Below are positions 24,962-35,921 of a DNA stretch of 64,000 nucleotides, one piece after another. The DNA comes from Myxococcus guangdongensis (lineage in GTDB: Bacteria; Myxococcota; Myxococcia; Myxococcales; Myxococcaceae), in contig NZ_JAJVKW010000002.1 in assembly GCF_024198255.1 (NCBI RefSeq), forward strand, positions 682,001 through 746,000, given 5' to 3'. Position 1 is the first letter of the stretch; every line of letters starts with the position of its first letter. A program made the position numbers and the translations under genes. A model generated the notes under the pieces. That model was not told the DNA's origin and searched no databases. It saw nothing but the letters and a program-made list of their open reading frames with translations.

Positions 24962-24973
24962 GCCGCGCCCTCG

Positions 24974-25924
24974 TCACGCGGGCAGCTTCGACAGGAACGA
25001 CAGCAACGCCGCGTTCACCTCCGCGGGCCGCTCCTGCGGCGCCCAGTGCCCCGCCTCCGGGATGACCCGCACCTCCTTCAACCCCGGCACCAGCGCCTTC
25101 ATCGGCTCGAGCGGCGCCAGCAGGCGCCCCGGGTCCTTCTCCCCGGTGATGAACAACGCGGGCTGCTCGATGCGCGCCGTCGCGAGCTCGGGCAGCTCCT
25201 CCCAGTCGCGGTCCATGTTCCGATAGCGATTCAATCCCCCTCGGAAACCACTCCGCTCGAACTCTCCCGCGAAGTACGCGACGTCCTCCTCCGAGAGCCA
25301 CGCCGGCAACGACACCGGAGGCGGCGTGAGGAAGCCATCTCCGGGCTTCTTCGCGCGCACGACCCCCGCGCCCAGGTCGAACCCCGGCTCCCCCGCGAGA
25401 ATCGTGCGCATCGTCCTGGGCACGTCCGCCTCCAGCTCCGCCTCCGCGACGCCCGGCTCCTGGAAGTACAGGATGTAGAACCACTTCCCCGCGAACGCCC
25501 CCTGGAAGAGCTGCGTCGGGGGCATCGGCGTGCGCCCCAGGTGCGGCACACTCATCCCGACCACCGCGCGGAAGCGCTCCGGATGCAGCGCCGCGCATGT
25601 CCACGCCATCGCGGAGCCCCAGTCGTTGCCCACCACCACCGCGCGCTCCTCGCCCAGCGCGTCGAGCAGCCCCACCGCGTCGGCGACCAGCTGCTTCATG
25701 CTGTACGCCTCGACGGCCGCGGGCTTGTCGCTCTGCCCATAGCCTCGGATGTCGGGAGCAACAGCGTGGTACCCCGCCACCGCGAGCGCGATGAGCTGGT
25801 GCCGCCACGAGTACCAGGACTCCGGCCACCCATGCAGCAGCAACACCAGCGGCCCCGTCCCCGCCTCCGCGACGTGAAGGTGGATGCCGTTCGTCTCCAG
25901 CGTGCGATGCGTGATGTCGCTCAT
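24974..25924 (-). CDS. Alpha/beta hydrolase, epoxide hydrolase-like
   Basis: A 316-residue soluble enzyme of the epoxide hydrolase/haloalkane dehalogenase branch. It has oxyanion motif LLLHGWPESWYSWRHQL, nucleophile Asp in VVGNDWGSAMAW, a cap domain with conserved Tyr residues (FYILYFQEPG), acid Asp in FITGEKDPG, and catalytic His in EAGHWAPQERP. The ATG at 25924 has AGGAGGAG 6 bases upstream, ruling out longer in-frame starts. An Asp nucleophile with HGxP favours epoxide hydrolase activity (opening epoxides to diols). No physiological substrate can be inferred from the neighbours. Confidence 0.88.
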   Translation of the reverse strand: MSDITHRTLETNGIHLHVAEAGTGPLVLLLHGWPESWYSWRHQLIALAVAGYHAVAPDIRGYGQSDKPAAVEAYSMKQLVADAVGLLDALGEERAVVVGNDWGSAMAWTCAALHPERFRAVVGMSVPHLGRTPMPPTQLFQGAFAGKWFYILYFQEPGVAEAELEADVPRTMRTILAGEPGFDLGAGVVRAKKPGDGFLTPPPVSLPAWLSEEDVAYFAGEFERSGFRGGLNRYRNMDRDWEELPELATARIEQPALFITGEKDPGRLLAPLEPMKALVPGLKEVRVIPEAGHWAPQERPAEVNAALLSFLSKLPA

Positions 25925-26133
25925 GTCGACTCCTCCTGGGTTCGCTGCCGCCTCGGGACCGAGGCCCGGGTTGATGCGCGCGGGCGCTCGGACGTGCCTG
26001 CCTCCCGTCGCGCGCTGTCCTGACGCCGCACACTCCCACTCGAGCCCCATATCATTCCCCTTGCGCCCCCACCCACCCGCGAGCATGAGAGCCTCGAGGG
26101 GCGCCACCGCCCCTGCTCCCGAGGAACCCCGCC

Positions 26134-27069
26134 ATGACGACGCGCTTCAAGAACCTGGATGGCAGCGGCCCCCAGCCGTTCGGCACCGTCTTCAAGTGGG
26201 CAGTCGCCGACAAGCTCGCTGGCCGTCGCCGCAAGTCCCCCGACCACGCCCCCGTGCCTCGCGTGGAGCCAGACCTCGCCCTGCTCCACACGCCTCCGGC
26301 TCCCGGTGAAGGCGCGCGGCTGACCTGGCTGGGCCACGCCAGCTGGCTCGTCCAGTTGGACGGCCTGTCGCTCCTCATCGACCCCGTGCTGCGCGACGCC
26401 ATCAACGTGGTCATCCGCCGCAACGTCCCGCCCGGCGTCCCCATCGACAAGCTGCCGCCCATCGCCGCGAGCCTCGTCTCCCACAACCACTACGACCACC
26501 TGGACCTGCCCACGCTCATCGACGTGGGCGCGCCCATCGTCACCGGCCTGGGCCACGCCCCCGTGTTCAAGGGCACCCGCCTGGGCGTCACCGAGCTGAA
26601 CTGGTGGCAGTCCACGAAGGTGGGCCCCGTCACCGTGCACTTCGTCCCCGCCCAGCACTGGAGCCGCCGCGGCCTCAACGACGCCAACCAGATGCTCTGG
26701 GGCGGCTTCGTCGTGGAGGGCTCCAGCGCGCGCATCTACCACTCGGGCGACACCGCCTGGTTCGAGGGCTTCGCCGACATCGGCCAGCGCTTCCCCGGGC
26801 TCGACGCCGCGCTCTTGCCCATCGGCGCGTACGACCCGGAGTGGTTCATGAGCCGCCAGCACATGAACCCCGAGGACGCGGCGCGCGCCTACGCGGCGCT
26901 CGGCGCGAAGCGCTTCCTCGCGATGCACTGGGGCACCTTCAAGCTCACCGATGAGCCGCTCGACGAGCCGCCCCGCCGCCTGGACACCGAGTGGAACCGC
27001 CGGGGCTGGCCGCGCGAGGACCTGCACGTGCTGCCGGTGGGAGGAACGCTCACCGTGCGCGCCGGTTGA
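26134..27069 (+). CDS. Metallo-beta-lactamase-fold hydrolase (NAPE-PLD/RomA-like)
   Basis: A 311-residue enzyme with the zinc motif SHNHYDHLD (HxHxDH) near residue 117, GHASWLVQLDGLSLLIDP before it, the third His region VHFVPAQHWSRRG, the bridging Asp in IYHSGDTAWFEGF, and the last His in FLAMHWGTFKLTDEP. This pattern and WGTF fit the NAPE-PLD-like/UlaG-like subfamily acting on phosphodiesters or lactones. GAGG precedes the ATG. There is no signal peptide, so it is likely cytoplasmic or peripheral. Downstream by 31 bases lies the M14 peptidase gene, possibly co-transcribed. Confidence 0.87.
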   Translation: MTTRFKNLDGSGPQPFGTVFKWAVADKLAGRRRKSPDHAPVPRVEPDLALLHTPPAPGEGARLTWLGHASWLVQLDGLSLLIDPVLRDAINVVIRRNVPPGVPIDKLPPIAASLVSHNHYDHLDLPTLIDVGAPIVTGLGHAPVFKGTRLGVTELNWWQSTKVGPVTVHFVPAQHWSRRGLNDANQMLWGGFVVEGSSARIYHSGDTAWFEGFADIGQRFPGLDAALLPIGAYDPEWFMSRQHMNPEDAARAYAALGAKRFLAMHWGTFKLTDEPLDEPPRRLDTEWNRRGWPREDLHVLPVGGTLTVRAG

Positions 27070-27100
27070 ATCACACCGGAGCCTGTGCTGTGGAAAGCCC

Positions 27101-28855
27101 ATGCTCCTCGCCACCGCCTTGTCCCTGGCGCTCACCCAGGCGCCCCAACCCCTCACCACCGTGTCCGAGCAGAGCGGCTGGGTCCGCACCGGCCGCTACC
27201 CCGAGGTGGAGGCGCTCTGCCGCGCCTTCCCCAAGGCCTACCCCGGCAAGGTGCGCTGCGACACCTTCGGCACCACGCCCGAGGGGCGGCCCATGCTCGC
27301 GCTCGTCGCCAGCGCGGACGGCACCCTCACCCCCGCCGCCAACGCGAAGAAGATGCGCCCCGTCGTCTTCTTCCAGGGCGGCATCCACGCGGGCGAAATC
27401 GACGGCAAGGACGCGGGCTTCGCGCTGCTGCGCGACCTGCTCTCCGGCAAGACGCTGCCCGGCGTGCTCAAGGGCGTCACCGCCGTCTTCGTCCCCGTCT
27501 TCAACGTGGACGGTCACGAGCGCTTCGCCCCCAACCACCGCCCCAACCAGGTGGGCCCCGAGGAGATGGGCTGGCGCGCCACCGCGTCGAACCTCAACCT
27601 CAACCGCGACTACGTCAAGGCCGAGGCCCCGGAGATGGTGGCCCTGCTGCGCTACCTCAACACGTGGGACGCGCTCGTGTACGCGGACCTGCACGTCACC
27701 GACGGCGCCAAGTTCCAGCCCGACGTCTCCGTCGGCATCGAGCCGCAGCAGTCGGGACCCCAGCCCCTGCGGACCCTCGGCGTGAAGCTGCGCGAGGAGC
27801 TCTTCCAGGAGCTGGAGAAGGAGGGCCACCAGCCGCTCGAGTTCTACCCGTCCTTCCTCGAGGACGACGACCCGGCCTCCGGCTTCGCCTACGGCGTCCC
27901 CACCCCGCGCTTCAGCCACGCCTACGCCGCCGCGCACCACCGCTTCGGCGTGCTGGTGGAGACGCACTCATGGAAGCCCTACGCCGTGCGCGTGAAGGCC
28001 ACGCGAGACGTCGTCGCGGGGCTGTTGCGCCTGGTCGCTCGTGACGGAGCAGCGCTGCTCAAGGCCGTGAAGGCGGCCGACGCCGAGGCCCAGGCCGGCA
28101 AGGTGCGCGACGTGGTGCTCGCGTGGAAGAGCACGGCGAAGAGCCGCGTCATCCCGTTCAAGGGCTACGCCTACGAGCGCGGCCCATCCGAGGTCTCCGG
28201 CCAGACATGGGTCCGCTACGACGACACGAAGCCGCAGGTGTGGAACGTGCCCTACTTCGACACCGTGGAGCCGGCGCTCACCGTGGCCGTGCCCTCGGGC
28301 GGCTACGTGGTGCCCCCGGCCCACGCGGCCTGGGTGGCCGACAAGCTCACCACCCATGGCCTCACCTTCCAGCGCCTGACGCGCCCCACGCCCGCCACCG
28401 ACGTGGAGGTCTTCCGCGCCACCGAGCTGAAGTGGGGCGCGCAGTCCAACGAGGGACGCCAGACGCTGTCGGTCAAGGGCGCGTGGGAGAAGCAGTCGAA
28501 GGAGCTCCCCGCGGGCTCGCTGTACGTGCCCGCCGCGCAGCCCGGCGTGGCGCTGGTGGCGCACCTGTTCGAGCCCTCGGGCGCCGACTCGCTGCTCGCG
28601 TGGGGCTTCTTCAACGCCCACTTCGAGCAGAAGGAGTACATCGAGGACTACGTGCTGGAGCCCTTCGCCCGGGAGCTGCTGGCCAAGGACGCCACCGTGA
28701 AGGCCGAGTGGGACGCGAAGCTCAAGGACCCGGCCTTCGCCAAGGACCCGCGCGCCCGCCTGCGCTTCTTCTACGAGCGCCACCCCGCCCGCGACACGCA
28801 GCTGCGCGTCTACCCCGTGGTGCGCACCGCCGCCGCGCCCTCGGCCTCGCGCTGA
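27101..28855 (+). CDS. M14-family zinc carboxypeptidase, exported
   Basis: A 584-residue peptidase. The ATG at 27101 (GGAAAG upstream) begins MLLATALSLALTQAPQPL, a short signal peptide. Zinc ligands are in GGIHAGEIDGKDAG (H and E) and YADLHVTDGA (His). A substrate-binding Arg/Asn region is NLNLNRDYVKAE, and the catalytic Glu is in FGVLVETHSWKPY. The C-terminal approximately 250 residues carry beta-rich and helical segments (PSGGYVVPPAHAAWVADKL) as in long bacterial M14 proteins. It probably trims peptides outside the cytoplasm, fitting the predatory, protein-feeding lifestyle of myxobacteria (inference). Confidence 0.88.
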   Translation: MLLATALSLALTQAPQPLTTVSEQSGWVRTGRYPEVEALCRAFPKAYPGKVRCDTFGTTPEGRPMLALVASADGTLTPAANAKKMRPVVFFQGGIHAGEIDGKDAGFALLRDLLSGKTLPGVLKGVTAVFVPVFNVDGHERFAPNHRPNQVGPEEMGWRATASNLNLNRDYVKAEAPEMVALLRYLNTWDALVYADLHVTDGAKFQPDVSVGIEPQQSGPQPLRTLGVKLREELFQELEKEGHQPLEFYPSFLEDDDPASGFAYGVPTPRFSHAYAAAHHRFGVLVETHSWKPYAVRVKATRDVVAGLLRLVARDGAALLKAVKAADAEAQAGKVRDVVLAWKSTAKSRVIPFKGYAYERGPSEVSGQTWVRYDDTKPQVWNVPYFDTVEPALTVAVPSGGYVVPPAHAAWVADKLTTHGLTFQRLTRPTPATDVEVFRATELKWGAQSNEGRQTLSVKGAWEKQSKELPAGSLYVPAAQPGVALVAHLFEPSGADSLLAWGFFNAHFEQKEYIEDYVLEPFARELLAKDATVKAEWDAKLKDPAFAKDPRARLRFFYERHPARDTQLRVYPVVRTAAAPSASR

Positions 28856-28862
28856 AACACGA

Positions 28863-28894
28863 CGGCCCCGGCGGCGATTGAGCCACCGGGGCCG
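28863..28894. terminator. Bidirectional hairpin between the peptidase gene and cglD
   Basis: CGGCCCCGG (28863-28871) pairs with CCGGGGCCG (28886-28894). It lies between convergent genes, 7 bases after the peptidase stop. No T-run. Confidence 0.55.
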
Positions 28895-28966
28895 CTGTGC
28901 TGCTTCAGCCCGTCCCCACGCCGGCCCCCGCCTCACGACGAGGGCCGACGCGCGCAAAGGGATGCA

Positions 28967-32350
<3,384 letters not shown>

Positions 32351-32520
32351 TCGACTCCAGGGCCCTGGCTCCGGGGGGGGTTATGGATGAGCCAGGGGGA
32401 ACCCCGAGTCTATGAAGAGTAGGGCCCTCTGGGCAGCGTCTATTCCCCCGCGTACGAGTTTACCGTCGCTCTTCGTATGCTCTCTGTTCACCGTCATGGG
32501 CGGATTGCCGCGTGGCTGTT

Positions 32521-32537
32521 TGCGAACAGTGTTCGCA
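32521..32537. promoter_or_regulatory. 17-bp perfect palindrome upstream of the PilZ gene
   Basis: TGCGAACAGTGTTCGCA is a perfect inverted repeat (8-bp arms, one-base centre), 30 bases before the proposed GTG start of the PilZ gene and 170 bases before cglD on the other strand. It is a likely binding site for a dimeric regulator. It resembles GAAC-N4-GTTC SOS boxes but with three, not four, spacer bases. Confidence 0.5.
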
Positions 32538-32567
32538 CCCTGGGAGGCGTCGGTTATCGTCTCTTTC

Positions 32568-33362
32568 GTGCCTGTCTTCGGTCTCGCGGCGTTGTGGAAT
32601 GGAAGGGCCTCGCCCGAGCGCGCGGCGGCGGTGGTGGAGGACTTGGGCAGATTGTTGCCTACCGCGCAATCGATGCAGCTCGTCGTGGCGATGCAGGCCG
32701 AGCAGGCCGGCGTGGAGCTCAAGGTGGAAGCGCCGGGCTATCCGCGCGCGTCCGTCGAGCAGCTCGCGGACGAGGTGAAGAAGAGCGGCGGGACGTTCGT
32801 GGAGCTGTGGCGTCTGCCCAAGGCGGAGCGGGATGCGTTCCGCAACACCACCTTCGCGAAGGGGCGCACCTTCGACGGCGAGGAGCGCGCCAGCGCGGCG
32901 CGCACGCTGGCGCAGCACGTGAGCACGCTGGCGACGCGGCCAGAGCCCACCGCCGAGCCGGCGGCGGCGCCGTCCGGGCCTGGGCCTGTCGCGACGTCGG
33001 AGGAGGACCCGCGCAAGGTGCCCGCAGCGCCGCCGGGAAGCCCGCAGCGGCGGGGACGGCGCTTCGCGGTGCGGCTGGAGCTGGCGTTCCGCACGGAGCT
33101 GGACTTCGTGCGAGAGCATGCGCTGAACATCTCCAACGGCGGGCTGTTCGTGCGCACCGCACACCGGCCTCCTCCCGACAGCGTCGTCACGGTGGACGTG
33201 ACGTTGCCCAACGGCGAGCACCTGCAGGGCGAGGCGGTGGTGGTGCACGTGGTGGATGACCCGTACAACGGCGGCGTGGGGCTCGCGTTCCTGAGTGACG
33301 ACGCCACCTTCTCGCGGACGCTCGACGGCTATCTGGCGAGCCTGGTGGGCGGGGCGGGATAG
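32568..33362 (+). CDS. PilZ-domain (TIGR02266-type) protein
   Basis: A 264-residue protein with a helical N-terminal half and a C-terminal PilZ domain (about 165-260). RRGRRFAVRLELAFRT carries the Arg motif and LNISNGGLFVRT the (D/N)xSxxG motif that contact cyclic di-GMP in PilZ proteins, followed by VTVDVTLPNGEHLQGEAVVV. A Pro/Ala-rich linker (about 125-165) separates the halves. The GTG at 32568 is preferred because upstream in-frame codons back to 32412 have poor G/C bias and include the palindrome. It precedes a Ser/Thr kinase gene by 3 bases, hinting at a shared signalling role, and is divergent from cglD. Confidence 0.75.
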   Translation: MPVFGLAALWNGRASPERAAAVVEDLGRLLPTAQSMQLVVAMQAEQAGVELKVEAPGYPRASVEQLADEVKKSGGTFVELWRLPKAERDAFRNTTFAKGRTFDGEERASAARTLAQHVSTLATRPEPTAEPAAAPSGPGPVATSEEDPRKVPAAPPGSPQRRGRRFAVRLELAFRTELDFVREHALNISNGGLFVRTAHRPPPDSVVTVDVTLPNGEHLQGEAVVVHVVDDPYNGGVGLAFLSDDATFSRTLDGYLASLVGGAG

Positions 33363-33365
33363 GTC

Positions 33366-34298
33366 ATGGACGTGGGGGGAGAAGAGCGCTGGCCTCGCGA
33401 CTGTGGTCGCTTCGAGTTGCTGTCGCGCCTGGGGCGCGGCGGGATGGCGGAGGTGTTCCTGGCGCGGGTGAAGGAGGGCCCCCGGGAAGGAGAGCACGTG
33501 GCCCTCAAGCGCGTGCGCCCCGAGCGCGCGCATGACGACGAGGCGCACGAGCAGTTGCTCCACGAGGCGGAGCTCGCCAGGTGCCTGCGCCATCCGCACA
33601 TCGTCGGCTTCGTCGAGTATGGGGAGCTGCGCGACGGCGGCTATCTGGCGCTGGAGTTGGTGGAGGGGCCGGACCTGGGGCGGGTGCTGGCGCAGTGCCG
33701 CAAGCGGCGCATCGAGCTGCCCATCGACATCTCGGTGCTCATCGTCCGACAGGTCCTGGAGGCGCTGGCGCACGCGCACCAGGCGACGAGCACCACGGGG
33801 CGCCCGCTGGGGGTGGTGCACTGTGACGTGTCGCCGCACAACGTGCTGCTGTCGCGCACGGGGGAGGTGAAGCTGGCGGACTTCGGCGTGGCGCGCTCGC
33901 GGGCGGGGATGACGTTGGACGCCCGGCGGCTGGGCAAGCAGCACTACCGCTCGCCGGAGCTGCTCGCGGGCGAGGTGTCCGTGGCGGTGGACCTGTGGGC
34001 GACGGCGGTGCTGCTGTACGAGCTCTTGTCGCTGGAGTCGCCCTTCCCCTCCGGGCCGGGAGAGGAAGTGGAGTCCGCCATCCGGGGCGCACGGGTGAAG
34101 CCCGTGCGGTTGCACGTGCCGGAGGTGTCGGACGCGCTCGCGTTGGTGTTGGACCGGGCGCTGGCGCCCCACCCCGCGCAGAGGTTCGGCTCCGCGGAGC
34201 AGTTCGCGCGGGCGTTGTCCTCGCTGACGGATGACCGCGTGGCCACGCCGTTGGCCGTGGCCGCCGTGGTGCGCGGGCTCATGGGCCCGGGGGCCTGA
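33366..34298 (+). CDS. Eukaryotic-type serine/threonine protein kinase
   Basis: A 310-residue soluble kinase with a complete catalytic domain and no extra sensor region. It has glycine loop LGRGGMAEVFLAR, ATP-binding Lys in VALKRVRPE, catalytic loop VVHCDVSPHNVLLS (HxDxxxxN, with Cys for the usual Arg), metal-binding ADFGVAR, and the activation segment ending RSPELLAGEV (SPE for APE). The change of HRD to HCD means regulation by activation-loop phosphorylation is probably absent. The start codon lies 3 bases after the PilZ gene stop. Probably one of the many signalling kinases typical of myxobacteria; its substrates are unknown. Confidence 0.9.
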   Translation: MDVGGEERWPRDCGRFELLSRLGRGGMAEVFLARVKEGPREGEHVALKRVRPERAHDDEAHEQLLHEAELARCLRHPHIVGFVEYGELRDGGYLALELVEGPDLGRVLAQCRKRRIELPIDISVLIVRQVLEALAHAHQATSTTGRPLGVVHCDVSPHNVLLSRTGEVKLADFGVARSRAGMTLDARRLGKQHYRSPELLAGEVSVAVDLWATAVLLYELLSLESPFPSGPGEEVESAIRGARVKPVRLHVPEVSDALALVLDRALAPHPAQRFGSAEQFARALSSLTDDRVATPLAVAAVVRGLMGPGA

Positions 34299-34311
34299 GG
34301 GCTCAGCGCCC
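34291..34311. terminator. Short hairpin between convergent genes
   Basis: GGGC-CTGAG pairs with CTCAG-C-GCCC across the kinase stop, between the convergent kinase and DUF3037-like genes. Weak candidate. Confidence 0.35.
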
Positions 34312-34313
34312 TG

Positions 34314-35126
34314 TTACTGCAAGGGCAGCGTTCCCTGCGGCGTCCCCGAGCGTCCCACGTCGACGATTCGCTTGAGGAAGCGCTCACGCTGGACGGTGTC
34401 ATCCACGTTGATGACCCAATCCGCGGCCTTCGAGAGCACCTGCTCCGCGACGCCGACAGCGGCCTGATGGCCTCGCGTCATCACGTAGGCGATGAACAGG
34501 GGGCGCTTGTCCAGATTCGCGCTCCGGAACAGCTCGCGGAAGGCGAGGAACTCCTGGCTGATGTCTCGAAGGTCCTCCTCGAGCTGCGAGCGAGTCCCGA
34601 CGATGGGCTCCATCAACAGGAGGTCCTGTCGCCCCTCGACGAACTGCGAAATCTCATGGGCCGCTTTCGCGTGCGTACTCGGCAGGAAGCTGGGTGAGTA
34701 GCGCCGCTGGACGAACTGGCCCACCTGCCACTGCTCGAGGAAGCGCTGCCCCAACGTGTCCCGATGAGGTCCTCGTGGCACGCTCTCCCGGGCATCGGTC
34801 TCGTTCGCGGGCTTCTGGGGAAGCAGATGCTTCTCTACCCAGGCGCGAGGATTCGTCACCTCCCGGGGCAGGAGAAGCTCCTCTCCAAGCCGCGCCAGCG
34901 GGCTGACCTCTCCAGAGGGGAGGTCGAAGCGCGAGGGACTGGCCAGCGCATCGAGGATGGCCAGCATCGCGAAGTGCGACTTGCGTCCGCCGATACAGCC
35001 GGGCGCAGGCAGCCACGGGGAGCGCGCGAACTCTACCCGGGCTCCGCTCTCCACGAGCGCACCAATGGTGACCTTCGCCCCCGAGAAGGGGTCCGGCACG
35101 TAATGTACGAGACGGATGCGAGTCAT
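34314..35126 (-). CDS. DUF3037-like partner of the HipA-like kinase
   Basis: A 270-residue protein of unknown function. The N-terminus MTRIRLVHYVPDPFSGAKVT followed by IGALVESGARVEFA resembles DUF3037 proteins, which are commonly encoded beside HipA-like kinases. The middle and C-terminal parts are helical and charged (QLEEDLRDISQEFLAF; FLKRIVDVGRSGTP). The ATG at 35126 shares a base with the upstream stop (TGATG), so it is translationally coupled to the HipA-like gene. No signal or membrane segment. It may regulate or be modified by the kinase (inference from pairing). Confidence 0.65.
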   Translation of the reverse strand: MTRIRLVHYVPDPFSGAKVTIGALVESGARVEFARSPWLPAPGCIGGRKSHFAMLAILDALASPSRFDLPSGEVSPLARLGEELLLPREVTNPRAWVEKHLLPQKPANETDARESVPRGPHRDTLGQRFLEQWQVGQFVQRRYSPSFLPSTHAKAAHEISQFVEGRQDLLLMEPIVGTRSQLEEDLRDISQEFLAFRELFRSANLDKRPLFIAYVMTRGHQAAVGVAEQVLSKAADWVINVDDTVQRERFLKRIVDVGRSGTPQGTLPLQ

Positions 35127-35884
35127 CACCGGATTGCTCCAACCACCTGGATGTAGCGCTCGACGAGCTGTGTGGCCTGCTCCATGCGCCTGGAGAGCGC
35201 TGAGAACAGTAGGTCGCTGCCCGACTCCCCGACAAGCATGCAGCTTTGCTGGACGCATTGCCGCAACAGGACGGAGCCCGCCAGCTCGGCTGCCCTCTTC
35301 GCGGCCTTGTAGGCACCGACCTCCAGCAGCCCTACAGGAAGGCCTCGGGCCAGATTGGGCTTTTCTGGAATCGACAGGCCCGCATCGGAGAAGTCCTGGG
35401 GATAGCCCACCAGCGAGGCCCCAGCGTCGATGGCCCACGCCCAGACGTCCAGCTCATCCCCCATCGAGGTCAGGAGGATGTTCTTCGCATGGCGGTCGTG
35501 GTTGTGGATGAGCGCATCGAGCGTGAGCATGGCTCCGAGTCCATCCAGGTTCTTGACGAAGTGCGCGTGCGCACCATTCCAGTGAAGCGGTGAGGCAATC
35601 AGCGTGCTGAGCCACCCCACCTCGGCGCCCGGTCCCTTGAAGAAAGCCCCGTGAGGCTGCGGAACCCCCAGCGCGTTGCCCAGGGACCAGCCAACGAGCT
35701 CCGCCAGCAGTTCCTGCCAGCCCATGTCGACCTTGCGCACCCAGGGACGGCCGAGCGAGTCCTTGAAGTAGTCAGCCCCACTCGTGTGCTCCACTTCGAC
35801 CCAGGCGACGTGCATGCCGCCCGTGACCGTCTCGAAACGCACCTCGACGCCGGCATCCTCGAGGAGGTCTTTCGACGCGCTCAT
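35126..35884 (-). CDS. HipA-like kinase domain protein
   Basis: A 252-residue protein with the small HipA-like kinase fold. The catalytic/metal-binding region is LDALIHNHDRHAKNILL (H-N-x-D-R-x-x-x-N), followed by WAWAIDAGASLVG as the DFG-equivalent Asp. An N-terminal FETVTGGMHVAWVEVEH and ADYFKDSLGRPWVRKVD provide the nucleotide-binding Lys region. It lacks the HipA N-terminal subdomain and there is no hipB-like helix-turn-helix gene, so it is not a classical HipBA toxin module. ATG 35884 is chosen after GGGGTGAG; 35899 is possible. It lies 37 bases after sbcC on the same strand and is coupled to the DUF3037-like gene. Confidence 0.7.
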   Translation of the reverse strand: MSASKDLLEDAGVEVRFETVTGGMHVAWVEVEHTSGADYFKDSLGRPWVRKVDMGWQELLAELVGWSLGNALGVPQPHGAFFKGPGAEVGWLSTLIASPLHWNGAHAHFVKNLDGLGAMLTLDALIHNHDRHAKNILLTSMGDELDVWAWAIDAGASLVGYPQDFSDAGLSIPEKPNLARGLPVGLLEVGAYKAAKRAAELAGSVLLRQCVQQSCMLVGESGSDLLFSALSRRMEQATQLVERYIQVVGAIR

Positions 35885-35921
35885 CTGTCTCACCCCCATG
35901 GAAACAGCCTGACACCTGGCC

